DNA of 64,000 nt from FW021-bin31 sp964422465 (GCA_964422465.1 CAYRBD010000004.1:4484-68483), one strand, 5' to 3'; counted from the first letter of the stretch, positions 10,315 to 19,181 are shown. Notes: a model not told the origin generated them from the letters alone. Numbers and translations: made by a program.

Positions 10315-10494
10315 ATGGCGCAAATCATGGCCATTACCGATGGACAGATGGCTGTATATATTAAAAAATATGAGCAGGTTAAAGAAAGTTCCTGTAATTT
10401 TAAATACAAAAGTATTTGCAAAGTTGTTTCAGATAGCGGCGGTAACCAATTTATCAAAGGAGGAGTATCCGCCGGCTGGCGGATGAAAAAGTAA
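10315..10494 (+). CDS. Possible 59-residue basic protein
   Basis: A short open frame starts at ATG 10315 and stops with TAA at 10492. An in-frame stop lies only 13 bases upstream of the ATG, so no longer start exists. The product is lysine-rich and ends in KGGVSAGWRMKK. No ribosome-binding site or family is recognised. It is the only plausible plus-strand ORF in an otherwise non-coding stretch and may be chance or a gene remnant. Confidence 0.2.
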   Translation: MAQIMAITDGQMAVYIKKYEQVKESSCNFKYKSICKVVSDSGGNQFIKGGVSAGWRMKK

Positions 10495-10579
10495 TTTTCA
10501 GCCTTCATTAGGGGAACTTCTCTCTTTCCGTTACCTTCATGCAACCTTTATATGGTAGGGAAGGCCTGCTTATTTTCAC

Positions 10580-11122
10580 TTACTTCGCATACGTTCCGCT
10601 TTTATAAAAATGCAGTGCATCTGCCTGGGCCGTAGGCGTAATAACCAAATCGTTAATACAAACATGCGGCGGGCGCGTAGCACAGAAAAATACGACTTCT
10701 GCAACATCCTCTGCTGATAACGGCCTATAGCTGGCATAAGTATCTTTGGCTTTTTCGGCATCGCCTTTGAAGCGGACCATAGAAAATTCGGTTTCGGCAG
10801 CGCCGGGATGGATGGCGGTTACTTTGATGCCATACGGCAGAAGGTCGATACGCATGGCCCGGGAAAGCGCATCCACTGCAAATTTGCTGGCGTTATATAC
10901 ATTCCCTTTGGGATATACCTCTTTAGCAGCGGTTGATCCCATATTGATAATATGAGCGGCCCTGCTTTTTTTAAGTAACGGAAACAGCAATTTAGATACG
11001 TATAAAAGCCCTTTNNNNNNNNNNNNNNNNNNNNNNNNNNNNNNNNNNNNNNNNNNNNNNNNNNNNNNNNNNNNNNNNNNNNNNNNNNNNNNNNNNNNNN
11101 NNNNNNNNNNNNNNGGATTCAT
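10580..11122 (-). CDS. SDR-family NAD(P)-dependent oxidoreductase (N-terminal half lost in gap)
   Basis: The readable C-terminal part shows a classical short-chain dehydrogenase: NxGS (INMGSTAAKEV) with the catalytic serine, the YxxxK motif (VYNASKFAVDALSRAM), the IHPGAAETEF segment after the active site, and an ending typical of YdfG-like enzymes (VFFCATRPPHVCINDLVI). The start is at ATG 11122, which overlaps the nth stop codon as ATGA, but only Met-Asn is readable before the 100-N gap. The Rossmann GxxxGxG segment and NNAG motif lie in the gap. From family length (about 250 residues), roughly 90-100 residues are missing, more than 100 bases. The substrate is unknown. Confidence 0.85.
   Translation of the reverse strand: MNXXXXXXXXXXXXXXXXXXXXXXXXXXXXXXXXXXKGLLYVSKLLFPLLKKSRAAHIINMGSTAAKEVYPKGNVYNASKFAVDALSRAMRIDLLPYGIKVTAIHPGAAETEFSMVRFKGDAEKAKDTYASYRPLSAEDVAEVVFFCATRPPHVCINDLVITPTAQADALHFYKSGTYAK
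11015..11114. other. Assembly gap (100 N) inside the SDR gene
   Basis: The gap removes the nucleotide-binding half of the SDR protein. The flanks share no overlap. The true size is likely near 270-300 bases, judged from the usual length of SDR enzymes. Confidence 0.9.
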
Positions 11123-11775
11123 AAATTAATTTTTTTCTTCACATACTTTTTATAATAATTGCAAACCGGACGAAGGTCGCAAATCTCACATTTGGGCCTG
11201 CGGGCTACACAAATATACCGGCCGTGCAGGATCAGCCAGTGGTGAGCTTTGTAGATTTTTTCTTTGGGGATATGTTTTGTCAGTTGCATTTCGACCTGGA
11301 GGGGTGTTTTTGCATTGCGAACAAGGCCAATTCGGGTAGATACACGAAATACATGCGTGTCCACCGCCATATTAGGTTGCTGATGTACCACCGAAGTGAT
11401 CACATTGGCTGTTTTTCGCCCTACCCCGGGTAAAGTCATCAACTCTTTAACGGTAGCAGGAATTTTTCCATCAAAATCAGCCTTTATCTTTCGGGCCATG
11501 CCAATAAGGTGTTTGGTCTTATTATTGGGATAGCTGATGCTTTTTATCAGGGGGAATACTTCTTCGATAGTGGCTTTGCTCAGCGCTTCAATATCCGGAT
11601 ATTTTTCAAAAATAAAAGGGGTGGTCATATTTACCCGCTTATCTGTACATTGAGCAGAAAGCATGACCGCCACCAGCAGTTGGTAGGGGTTATCATAAAT
11701 TAACTCTGTTTTTGCATCCGGATTATTTTTTTCAAAATAGGCTATCACAAATGCATATTTCTCCTGGAGCGTCAT
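11119..11775 (-). CDS. nth: Endonuclease III (DNA glycosylase / AP lyase)
   Basis: The enzyme removes oxidised pyrimidines in base-excision repair. At 218 residues it has the usual length. The helix-hairpin-helix LPGVGRKTANVI carries the catalytic lysine at about residue 121, and VDTHVFRV carries the catalytic aspartate near 139. The [4Fe-4S] loop is complete, with cysteines near 189, 196, 199 and 205 in the C-x6-C-x2-C-x5-C spacing. Its stop overlaps the start of the SDR gene (ATGA), implying translational coupling. A small acidic protein gene lies 13 bases upstream. Confidence 0.97.
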   Translation of the reverse strand: MTLQEKYAFVIAYFEKNNPDAKTELIYDNPYQLLVAVMLSAQCTDKRVNMTTPFIFEKYPDIEALSKATIEEVFPLIKSISYPNNKTKHLIGMARKIKADFDGKIPATVKELMTLPGVGRKTANVITSVVHQQPNMAVDTHVFRVSTRIGLVRNAKTPLQVEMQLTKHIPKEKIYKAHHWLILHGRYICVARRPKCEICDLRPVCNYYKKYVKKKINL

Positions 11776-11788
11776 TTGACAAAGTTAA

Positions 11789-12004
11789 TCAATCCTGGCA
11801 TTTTGGAGGAATATCCGCATATTTGAAGATTGCCCGGAGTGTTTCTCGCCGGGGGCGATACCGGAGGATATCCAATTGATGCAGGGTCTCTTCTAACTCA
11901 GAGGTTGACGGAGATTGGCTGGAGGGATTTTCTCCCTCTTCTTCAGATACAGGTTGATGAGTTCCGGAAAGGGCATCGCCTTTGGGGGTAGCATGTTGGT
12001 TCAT
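11789..12004 (-). CDS. Small hypothetical protein, 71 residues
   Basis: The small acidic protein has a disordered, serine- and glutamate-rich N-terminal half followed by a helical segment (LEETLHQLDILRYRP, then ETLRAIFKYA). It sits 13 bases upstream of nth on the same strand with an ATG start, which supports it as a real gene. No family is recognised. Confidence 0.55.
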   Translation of the reverse strand: MNQHATPKGDALSGTHQPVSEEEGENPSSQSPSTSELEETLHQLDILRYRPRRETLRAIFKYADIPPKCQD

Positions 12005-12110
12005 ACGAAAGCATTAAAATATTTAGTAAAAGCTAACTTTCTAATATAAACGCCGGATATTCTATTCTATTGTATCTCGCCCAAAATTTATTCCCGCTCC
12101 TTATCAGACC

Positions 12111-12395
12111 CTATTTGATGACAAATACATCCTCATCCTTCTTTTTCATAAGATATTGCTCCCGGGCAAATTGTTGCAGTTTATCGGGATTAGATAAAAG
12201 CTGATGGAGTTGCTGATCGGTCGTATCAATCTGCTCTTTCAGGTAATCCTTTTGATCCCTCAATTCATGCAGGTGAACCACGTAGCCCACCTGCGTGATG
12301 AGGTCATTACGGTCAAAAAATGTGATCCACACCACAAAAACAATTGCGGCAATGGTATATTTATTTTTTAACCATTTGGGAATTTTTCGCACCAT
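12111..12395 (-). CDS. FtsB/DivIC-like septum formation initiator
   Basis: The 94-residue single-pass membrane protein has a basic N-terminus, one membrane segment (about residues 13-27, YTIAAIVFVVWITFF) and a coiled coil (about 40-75, LHELRDQKDYLKEQIDTTDQ). It ends in the REQYLMKKKDEDVFVI segment, which matches the FtsB/DivIC signature (REKYGMxxPGE-VFVI type). Members join the divisome at the septum. The gene follows enolase by 11 bases, an arrangement common for ftsB-like genes in many bacteria. Confidence 0.85.
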   Translation of the reverse strand: MVRKIPKWLKNKYTIAAIVFVVWITFFDRNDLITQVGYVVHLHELRDQKDYLKEQIDTTDQQLHQLLSNPDKLQQFAREQYLMKKKDEDVFVIK

Positions 12396-12406
12396 GAGGG
12401 GGCTTT

Positions 12407-13696
12407 TTATCCTTCAAATTTAAAAAGATTTTTTGGAAAAAGAGCTGTGTCGCCTAATTCTTCTTCAATTCGTAGCAATTGGTTGTACTTGGCTATGCGG
12501 TCTGTTCGGGAGGCGGAGCCTGTTTTGATCTGTCCGGTATTCAAAGCTACGGCCAGGTCCGCGATGGTTGTGTCCTCTGTCTCGCCGGAGCGGTGGCTCA
12601 TGATAGAGGTGTAGCTGTGTGTCTGTGCCAGTTGTACTGCATTGATGGTTTCGGTAAGCGAACCAATCTGGTTGACCTTAATCAGGATGCTGTTTCCGAT
12701 TCCCCGGTCTATCCCTTGTTGCAGACGTTTTACATTGGTTACAAAAAGATCGTCTCCTACGAGCTGTACTTTTTTCCCCAGGCGGTCGGTTAATTTTTGC
12801 CACCCGTCCCAGTCATCTTCGGCCATCCCATCTTCAATAGATACAATTGGATATTTGTTTACCCATTCCTCCCAATAGGCCACCATTTCATCAGAAGAAA
12901 GCTTGCGGTTATCTGAATGAAGGAAGTGATAAACTTTTTCATCCGTCAGGTAAAGCTCGCTTACGGCGGGGTCCAGGGCAATGGCAACTTGTTTCCCGGG
13001 TTCAAAACCGGCATCCCGGATGGCCTGAATAACAGTCTCAATAGCTTCTTCATTGCTTTGGATATCAGGTGCAAAACCGCCTTCATCTCCTACATTGGTG
13101 GAATAACCTTTGCTTTTCAGAACCTTCTTCAAGTGATGAAAAATGGTAACTCCCCACCTCAGCGCCTCAGAAAAGGAAGAGGCCCCCAAAGGCACAATCA
13201 TAAATTCCTGAAAATCAATTTTATTATCTGCATGCGAACCTCCGTTCAGGATGTTCATCAACGGAACGGGCAGGGTACGCGCATTGGTGCCGCCAACGTA
13301 ACGATAGAGTGGGAGGCCGTTTTCCATAGCTGCGGCCTTGGCTACTGCAAGGCTCACCGCCAGGATGGCATTGGCGCCTAATTTTTCCTTGTTGGAGGTG
13401 CCATCTAAATTGAGCATCAGTTGATCAATACCTGCCTGGTCGGAAACTTCCCAGCCAATAAGCGCGTCCTGAATCGTGTCATTTACATTTTCTACGGCTT
13501 TCAAAACCCCCTTTCCCATGTAAATGGCTTTGTCATTGTCTCGCAGTTCCACCGCTTCATGAACCCCTGTGGAAGCTCCCGAGGGTACAGCAGCACGCCC
13601 CAAAGCGCCTTCTTCAGTAACAACTTCTACTTCAACAGTGGGGTTTCCTCTGGAATCGAGGATCTGGCGGGCATGAACATTTGTTATGATACTCAT
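12407..13696 (-). CDS. eno: Enolase
   Basis: The glycolytic enzyme converts 2-phosphoglycerate to phosphoenolpyruvate. The 429-residue protein shows the family hallmarks: DSRGNPTVEVEV at the start, GGSHADNKIDFQEFM, SIEDGMAEDDW with metal ligands, GDDLFVTN, the catalytic lysine in ILIKVNQIGSLTET and the signature SHRSGETEDT. I start at ATG 13696. The frame stays open 15 codons further upstream, but those would overlap the gldA 3' end and lack homology. The gene follows gldA by 4 bases and precedes the ftsB-like gene, so it is probably part of that operon. Confidence 0.98.
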   Translation of the reverse strand: MSIITNVHARQILDSRGNPTVEVEVVTEEGALGRAAVPSGASTGVHEAVELRDNDKAIYMGKGVLKAVENVNDTIQDALIGWEVSDQAGIDQLMLNLDGTSNKEKLGANAILAVSLAVAKAAAMENGLPLYRYVGGTNARTLPVPLMNILNGGSHADNKIDFQEFMIVPLGASSFSEALRWGVTIFHHLKKVLKSKGYSTNVGDEGGFAPDIQSNEEAIETVIQAIRDAGFEPGKQVAIALDPAVSELYLTDEKVYHFLHSDNRKLSSDEMVAYWEEWVNKYPIVSIEDGMAEDDWDGWQKLTDRLGKKVQLVGDDLFVTNVKRLQQGIDRGIGNSILIKVNQIGSLTETINAVQLAQTHSYTSIMSHRSGETEDTTIADLAVALNTGQIKTGSASRTDRIAKYNQLLRIEEELGDTALFPKNLFKFEG

Positions 13697-13700
13697 TGAC

Positions 13701-14615
13701 TTATAAATTTTTTTTATTGGTAAGTTTACGAAACAACGCATCCAGAGACGCGGTGTTGCTTTGCAAAGAAACGATGTTCAGGTTATTTTGCAAAGCCAAT
13801 TGCCACAAACTTTTTTTCAATTCCCCCGGCTGATCCGTTGAAAGATGCCATATCCGTTCTTTTTTTTGAGTAATCATCTTTATTGCAGGCAGCCTTTGCA
13901 ATAATTCTCTGGATATATCCTGTTCAAATTCAACCACCAGAACAAAGGTATCTCCGTGTTTCTCCAGGCCGGCCAGGGTATCATCCGCCACTATCTTTCC
14001 CTCATGAATGATGATCACCCGCTCACACATCGCTTTAACCTCCTGCATGATGTGGGTGGAAAGCAGGACGGTTTTGTGGCGGCCCAGTTCGATAATTACA
14101 CGGCGTATTTCTTCCAGTTGATTGGGATCCAGGCCGGAGGTAGCTTCATCCAAAATAAGCACCTCCGGATCGGGTAGCAATACCCTGGCCAGCCCTACCC
14201 GCTGTTTGTATCCCTTGGAAAGCGCGCCTACTTTTTTATGAGATTCTTTCCCGAGGCCGGTAAGGGTAATGATTTCCTCAATACGCTTCTTTTTCCCGGG
14301 GACTTTGTATAAGCCTGCAACAAAGTAGAGCATTTCTTTTACGTACATATCGGGGTACAACGGATTGGCTTCGGGTAAATAACCTACCCGCTTTTTGACC
14401 TCCAGGGGAGCGTGGTCTATATCATAATCACAAACCTTTGCTGTGCCGGAAGTGGCTGGCAGGTAACCTGCAAGGATTTTCATGGTAGTGGATTTTCCTG
14501 CGCCATTGGGTCCCAAAAAACCAACGATCTCCCCTCTCGGAATGGAAAAGGATAGCCGGTCAATGGCCTTTTGCGGGCCATAACTTTTGGTCAGGTTAGA
14601 TACCGATATGGACAT
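13701..14615 (-). CDS. gldA: Gliding-type ABC transporter ATP-binding subunit GldA
   Basis: This cytoplasmic ATPase has 304 residues. Walker A GPNGAGKST is near 35-43, a Q-loop-like region YLPEANPLYPDM near 79-90, the signature LSKGYKQRVGLAR near 132-144, and Walker B VLILDEATSGLD near 152-163 with the switch STHIM after it. A C-terminal extension of about 90 residues follows. Length and sequence fit GldA, which pairs with GldF/GldG in Bacteroidota gliding, rather than a generic ABC-2 ATPase. The permease partners are not in this window, so the name rests on similarity alone. It is divergent from the SMP-30-like gene and is followed 4 bases later by eno. Confidence 0.85.
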   Translation of the reverse strand: MSISVSNLTKSYGPQKAIDRLSFSIPRGEIVGFLGPNGAGKSTTMKILAGYLPATSGTAKVCDYDIDHAPLEVKKRVGYLPEANPLYPDMYVKEMLYFVAGLYKVPGKKKRIEEIITLTGLGKESHKKVGALSKGYKQRVGLARVLLPDPEVLILDEATSGLDPNQLEEIRRVIIELGRHKTVLLSTHIMQEVKAMCERVIIIHEGKIVADDTLAGLEKHGDTFVLVVEFEQDISRELLQRLPAIKMITQKKERIWHLSTDQPGELKKSLWQLALQNNLNIVSLQSNTASLDALFRKLTNKKNL

Positions 14616-14681
14616 GGATGCAAGGTAGGATTTTTCGGCTTTTTTCCTTAGTTTTACGCAAAATTCTAAACCCTTGTATTT

Positions 14682-15590
14682 ATGAAAATTCCTTCCTTTA
14701 ATGGTCTTCTTGGTCTCCTTTTGGTTTCTCTTTTGGTTGCCTGTAATGGAACATCTTCTTCTTCGGGTCAGGATTCTGCGAATGGTGATTCAAGTGTGGC
14801 CGGTGGGCTGCATCTGAAACTCGAAAAAAAATGGGCAACAGACACCACCCTGAGGGCGCCGGAGTCTGCAATATGGGATGCAGGGAAGCAACTCTTTTAT
14901 GTTTCCAATATTAATGGAGAGGGTAGCGCCAAAGACGGAAACGGGTTTATTTCGCAGGTGGGTCCGGATGGTAACATCATAAAGTTACATTGGGTAGATG
15001 GCTTGGATGCCCCGAAAGGATTGGGAATACATAATGGAATGTTATATGCCGCTGACGTGGATCAATTGGTCCTTATTGATATAGCCTCGGCCAAAGTCAA
15101 AAAGAAAGTACCTGTACCCGGCTCTACCTTTTTAAATGACATCGCAACTGATAAACAGGGGATTGTATATATATCGGATACCCGACAGGGGAAGGTGTAC
15201 CGTTATGCTGATGGAAAAGTCTCTCTTTTAATAACCAAACCGGAGGTAAAAGATGCCAACGGGTTAATGGTTTGGAATAGTAAACTTTGGATTTTAACCG
15301 GAAGCGGCATGTATAGTTATGTGCCGGACAGTCAGAAACTCACTCTCTTTACTGATGCGGTAAAAGGAGGGGATGGATTGGCTTTATATAACGACAGCAC
15401 TTTTATTGCCTCCCGCTGGATTGGTGAAATATATGCCGTGGACGCCAATGGGACAGCCGAAAAATTGTTAGACACGAAAGGGGATAAAAATACAGCTGAC
15501 CTTTCTTATGTACCTGAATTGAAATTGCTTGTTGTTCCTACTTTTGGTGGCAATACGATTGATGCATATAATGTGGTAAGTGCCATAAAG
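14682..15590 (+). CDS. SMP-30/gluconolactonase-like lipoprotein, 3' end in gap
   Basis: A lipoprotein signal (LLVSLLVAC, lipid-bearing cysteine at residue 21) and a serine-rich linker precede a six-bladed-propeller-type domain. Its motifs include APESAIWDAG, LFYVSNINGEG, GLDAPKGLGIHNGMLYAADV, FLNDIATDKQGIVYISDT and DANGLMVWNSKLW, as in SMP-30/gluconolactonase/strictosidine synthase-like proteins. The protein is nearly complete when the N gap begins (303 residues read; ...IDAYNVVSAIK). The stop codon lies in or just after the gap. It is probably periplasmic or surface-exposed; the substrate is unknown. Confidence 0.85.
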
Positions 15591-15690
15591 NNNNNNNNNN
15601 NNNNNNNNNNNNNNNNNNNNNNNNNNNNNNNNNNNNNNNNNNNNNNNNNNNNNNNNNNNNNNNNNNNNNNNNNNNNNNNNNNNNNNNNNN
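15591..15690. other. Assembly gap (100 N) at the 3' end of the SMP-30-like gene
   Basis: This run of 100 N has unrelated flanks. It hides the last codons and stop of the lipoprotein gene. Confidence 0.95.
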
Positions 15691-15715
15691 ACCTCCCTTT
15701 TGAACAGCCTTTCTG

Positions 15716-15723
15716 TATCTTTG
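15716..15723 (+). promoter_or_regulatory. -7 promoter box upstream of the MFS gene
   Basis: TATCTTTG is an exact TAnnTTTG match. It lies 12 bases before the MFS start codon and implies a very short leader. It also suggests that the MFS gene is transcribed separately from the lipoprotein gene. Confidence 0.5.
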
Positions 15724-15735
15724 TAACTTATACAA

Positions 15736-17049
15736 ATGACCGAAAGAAAGCGTAACCGGATAAAGGAGTATTTTCTGCAACAAAGAGCCTTGTTTTACAG
15801 AAATTACCGGTTGTTTGTAGCAGGTCAGACCTTATCTCTTATTGGTACCTGGATACAACGCATGGCCATGCTCTGGCTTGTTTACAGGCTTACCCATTCG
15901 GCTTTTTTGCTTGGGTTGGTTGGTTTTTGTGAACAGGTGCCCATTTTTTTTATTGCCCCTTTTGCCGGGGTCTATGCCGACCGTTGGAACCGGCATAAAG
16001 CGCTAATACGTATAGAATCGCTCGCCCTGTTGCAGGCAGCCTTGCTAGGGGCTATTACGTTTTTAGGATGGGTGGAGGTCTGGCATCTTATTTTTCTCAG
16101 TTTAATGTTGGGGGTAATCAATGCCTTTGAAGCGCCAATGCGGAAGTCCTTTGTGGTTCAAACGGTGGAGCAGGATAAGGAGTCGCTTTCAAATGCCATT
16201 GCCTTAAACTCTACAGTCTTTAATTTATCCCGCCTGATAGGGCCTTCAATAGCAGGAGTACTTATCAGCCTGGTGGGCGAAGGCTGGTGCTTCATGGCCA
16301 ATGCCTTCAGCTATGCCGTAGTTGTCCTTTGTTTAATCTTCATGCATTTACCGGAACCTGTCAGGAGACTGAAGGAAGCGCCCCACGTCATCCAGAGACT
16401 AAAGGAGGGTATCCAGTATGTGAAAACCCAAAAACTCATGCAGGTGCTGCTTTCTATGTTGGCTGTGGTTAGTTTTTCCAATGCCTCTTTAAGAACGCTT
16501 GCCCCGATTTTTGCTAAGGATGTATTGCAGGGAGATGCTCAAACCCTGGGTTTTTTGATGAGCGCTTCGGGGGTAGGCGCTATTTGCGGCGCTTTGTACC
16601 TGACAAAAAGGCGAACCATTTCGCAGTTTAAAAAGATTCTTTCCTTTACCGGTCTTTTCCTGGGAACCGGTATTATTTGCTTTGCTATTTCCCGTTCGCT
16701 GGTATTGTCCCTCTTGTTTATCGCCTTTGCCGGCCTCGGGCAGATGGTGCATACCACCTCTACCAATACGATGCTCCAACTGCTGGTAGAGGAAGATAAA
16801 AGAGGGCGGATCATGAGTTTTTATACGGTTTGCCTGCAAGGCACCATGCCTTTCGGAAGCATGGTGGCGGGGGCGATTGCCGGTGTGTTGGGAGGCCAAT
16901 GGGCAATGGGGATCATGGGAGTCATCTGTTTGACAGGTACGTACTTTTTCAGGCATAAAAATATTCATGATCATCTGAAATATGCTGAAAAGCGAAATCA
17001 CCCGCTTCCTAACCGGACTTTTAATCCGTTTGGTAAGTTGAAAGGATAA
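15736..17049 (+). CDS. MFS transporter, EntS/MFS_3-type exporter
   Basis: The 437-residue inner-membrane protein has about 12 hydrophobic segments. Its sequence resembles the enterobactin-exporter-like MFS_3 group: NYRLFVAGQTLSLIGTWIQ at the first helix, APFAGVYADRWNRHK (motif A-type loop between helices 2 and 3), MRKSFVVQTVE, NAIALNSTVFNLSRLIGPSI and GRIMSFYTV. Members export small molecules, including siderophores and drugs; the substrate cannot be read here. It is convergent with the NUDIX gene, 8 bases away, with no obvious terminator. Confidence 0.93.
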   Translation: MTERKRNRIKEYFLQQRALFYRNYRLFVAGQTLSLIGTWIQRMAMLWLVYRLTHSAFLLGLVGFCEQVPIFFIAPFAGVYADRWNRHKALIRIESLALLQAALLGAITFLGWVEVWHLIFLSLMLGVINAFEAPMRKSFVVQTVEQDKESLSNAIALNSTVFNLSRLIGPSIAGVLISLVGEGWCFMANAFSYAVVVLCLIFMHLPEPVRRLKEAPHVIQRLKEGIQYVKTQKLMQVLLSMLAVVSFSNASLRTLAPIFAKDVLQGDAQTLGFLMSASGVGAICGALYLTKRRTISQFKKILSFTGLFLGTGIICFAISRSLVLSLLFIAFAGLGQMVHTTSTNTMLQLLVEEDKRGRIMSFYTVCLQGTMPFGSMVAGAIAGVLGGQWAMGIMGVICLTGTYFFRHKNIHDHLKYAEKRNHPLPNRTFNPFGKLKG

Positions 17050-17057
17050 TCTCTGGT

Positions 17058-17741
17058 CTAATTTTCGCCACGTTTGTGTAGAGCCGGAGTCTCCTCTTTA
17101 AACATCCGGTAGATTGCCAAAAGCTCGTTGAGAATCATGGCCGTAGCGCCCCAGAGTGGAACACGATAAACATTCCAATAAGGTACTCTGAAAGGAGAAT
17201 CATGCAACGTCCAGTTTTCGACAACAAATTTATCTTTGATCATCAGGGTTTCCAGAGGTATCGAAAAGGCGTCTTCCACCTCTCCGGAATACAGGGCAAA
17301 GGAAGGGGGATGATCTAAAAACCCGACCACCGGAATTATGTTATTATTGGAAACTTCCACATATATGTTGCTAAGTCGTCCAATAACTGAAATAGTCCCG
17401 GAGGCAATACCAATTTCTTCCTTTGTTTCCCTTAGTGCGGTTTCTACCGGGGTTTCCTTATACTCTGCCCGTCCGCCGGGAAAACTTATTTCACCCCCAT
17501 GATGAATTTGCCGGTTTCTTAGTGTTAATATCACCTTTAAGCCGTCCTGCTGGTCCGGGAAAAGAAGCACAAGTACGCTGCTGGCATGTGCGTCATCCGG
17601 TGCAATGATCCTCCTGCGATGTTTGCTTTTTCCGAGAGGGATCGGCGCCATTTTCATTTGTGCTTCCAGACCCGGCAGGTCATTATTTTCGAGAACTTTC
17701 TTTAAGAAAGATATGAAAGGAGGAGTACTTAAAGGAGCCAT
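17058..17741 (-). CDS. NUDIX hydrolase, CoA pyrophosphatase-type
   Basis: This is a 227-residue NUDIX enzyme. The box GGRAEYKETPVETALRETKEEIGI-type motif (GX5EX7REUXEEXGU) is intact near residues 95-117. The upstream segment HHGGEISFPGGRAE and the VLVLLFPDQQDGLKVILTLR start strand match CoA pyrophosphatases (NudL/PCD1-like), which cleave CoA to phosphopantetheine and 3',5'-ADP. The start ATG is one base after the stop of the MBL-rhodanese gene, so the two form an operon. Confidence 0.9.
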   Translation of the reverse strand: MAPLSTPPFISFLKKVLENNDLPGLEAQMKMAPIPLGKSKHRRRIIAPDDAHASSVLVLLFPDQQDGLKVILTLRNRQIHHGGEISFPGGRAEYKETPVETALRETKEEIGIASGTISVIGRLSNIYVEVSNNNIIPVVGFLDHPPSFALYSGEVEDAFSIPLETLMIKDKFVVENWTLHDSPFRVPYWNVYRVPLWGATAMILNELLAIYRMFKEETPALHKRGEN

Positions 17742-17742
17742 T

Positions 17743-19143
17743 TTATGCTTTATTCTTAACTACGGGTTGCTTTTTACCCAGCCAGGCATCCATTCCGCCT
17801 GAAAAGTTTTTCACTTTTTCATAACCGCTTTTTTTGAGGATGGAATAAGCAATGGTCGATCGGACACCAGACTGGCAGTGTACAATAACCGGATGTTCCT
17901 TATTTATTTTTTCCAGGTTATTTTCCAGGGTCCCGACAAACAGGTTTTGGGCACCTTCAATATGCCCGGCTTCATATTCATTTTCTCCCCGCACATCTAC
18001 GATCTGAACCTCTTTCTTATTTATATTTTTTCTTACCTCCGCAATGTCCGCAATATCCGCCTGTTGGAGCTCCAGGCCGGGCATCCTGATGTCAGAAATA
18101 TATCCATGAATATTGTCCATTCCTATTCGCATCAATTTTCGGGTCAGTTCCTCTATTTCACCGTCTTCAGCAATCAGGATAAAATGCTCCTGATAGTCCA
18201 GCAGCCACCCCATCCAGGTTGAGAATGTTTTATTGTTCTGGATGTTCAGACTACCGGGAAGGAATCCTTCGGCGAATATAGCCTTGTCGCGGGTATCAAT
18301 TACTTTCATTCCTTTTTCATAAGCGGATAAAAACTGGTTTTTGTTCAATTTAGGGGGATTAGGCACCTTGGTTAACAGGGGGCGGGCCGTTTTATTCAAC
18401 TGTTTCATCATTGCAAAATACCGGGGAGGCTCCGGCTGGCCGGCGAGGAGAACATTTGAAAATTCGTCTTGGGCATCATTGAACTGCAGGGCCCAGTTTG
18501 TGATTTTCTCATATCCTACTGTAGAAACCGGAACTGCGCCCAATGCCTTTCCACAGGCAGACCCGGCGCCATGACCGGGCCAGACCTGTACATATCCCGG
18601 TAACGATTCAAATCGTTTAAGGGCCCGGAACAGTTGCATTGCCCCTTCTTCTTTGGTGCCCATGATGCCCGCTGCTTTTTCCAGTAGATCCGGCCTGCCT
18701 ACGTCTCCTACAAAGACGAAATCACCGGTTAATATCATAATAGGGGCTTCGGTAGCGGCGTGATCAGTAAGCAAAAAACTGATGCTTTCAGGGGTGTGCC
18801 CGGGGGTGTATAATACTTCCAGAGAAATGTTTCCGAGTTTTATTGTATCTCCCTCGTTCAGTCCGATGTGGTCAAACTCATATTGCCAGTCTTTACCGCC
18901 TTCATCAGAAAGATATATCTCCGCCCCGGTTAACTCCGCCAGTTCCCGGGAGCCACAAAGGAAATCTGCATGAATATGAGTCTCTGCAATTTTTGTAATT
19001 TTAAAATTATTTTGCTTCGCGATGTCCAGATAAATATCTACATCGCGCCGGGCATCAATAACGATAGCTTCTTCGTTGGCCTGACATCCGATAAAATAGC
19101 TGCCCTGCGCCAGAGTTTCATCATAAACATGCTGAAAAAACAT
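17743..19143 (-). CDS. MBL-fold/rhodanese fusion, persulfide dioxygenase-like
   Basis: This is a 466-residue cytoplasmic protein. Residues 1-240 are a metallo-beta-lactamase fold of the ETHE1 type: HIHADFLCGSREL near 56, TPGHTPES with His 116, and GDVGRPDLL near 146. Two rhodanese domains follow. The first (about 265-355) has no catalytic cysteine at the expected loop (EDGEIEEL). The second has an active cysteine near 423 in VIVHCQSGVRS. Such fusions oxidise glutathione or CoA persulfide and move sulfane sulfur, in sulfide detoxification. I start at ATG 19143; a longer frame of 15 codons lacks homology. It is the first gene of a two-gene unit with the NUDIX gene. Confidence 0.92.
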   Translation of the reverse strand: MFFQHVYDETLAQGSYFIGCQANEEAIVIDARRDVDIYLDIAKQNNFKITKIAETHIHADFLCGSRELAELTGAEIYLSDEGGKDWQYEFDHIGLNEGDTIKLGNISLEVLYTPGHTPESISFLLTDHAATEAPIMILTGDFVFVGDVGRPDLLEKAAGIMGTKEEGAMQLFRALKRFESLPGYVQVWPGHGAGSACGKALGAVPVSTVGYEKITNWALQFNDAQDEFSNVLLAGQPEPPRYFAMMKQLNKTARPLLTKVPNPPKLNKNQFLSAYEKGMKVIDTRDKAIFAEGFLPGSLNIQNNKTFSTWMGWLLDYQEHFILIAEDGEIEELTRKLMRIGMDNIHGYISDIRMPGLELQQADIADIAEVRKNINKKEVQIVDVRGENEYEAGHIEGAQNLFVGTLENNLEKINKEHPVIVHCQSGVRSTIAYSILKKSGYEKVKNFSGGMDAWLGKKQPVVKNKA

Positions 19144-19173
19144 AAAGAATGTTTTTAGTGTTAATTCTGTAAG

Positions 19174-19181
19174 CAAATGTA
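19174..19181 (-). promoter_or_regulatory. -7 promoter box for the MBL-rhodanese gene
   Basis: TACATTTG on the minus strand matches TAnnTTTG exactly, 30 bases before ATG 19143. This also supports that start over the longer frame. Confidence 0.5.

Larger units (their letters stand above)
10010..10579. other. Intergenic region, about 570 bp, mostly non-coding
   Basis: The region lies between the HTCS start and the end of the SDR gene. It contains the HTCS -7 box (10082-10089), palindrome copy 2 (10099-10150) and one short plus-strand ORF (10315-10494). A 124-codon minus-strand ORF at 10170-10544 has no recognisable domain or plausible composition, and I do not accept it. Otherwise nothing is seen. 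Confidence 0.6.

Noticed and set aside
10170..10544. 124-codon minus-strand ORF between HTCS and SDR genes
   Set aside because: It has no signal, domain or sensible composition, overlaps the plus-strand small ORF, and sits in a stretch that otherwise looks non-coding.
12917..13381. 154-codon ORF antisense to eno
   Set aside because: The enolase frame on the other strand is fully conserved; this is a shadow.
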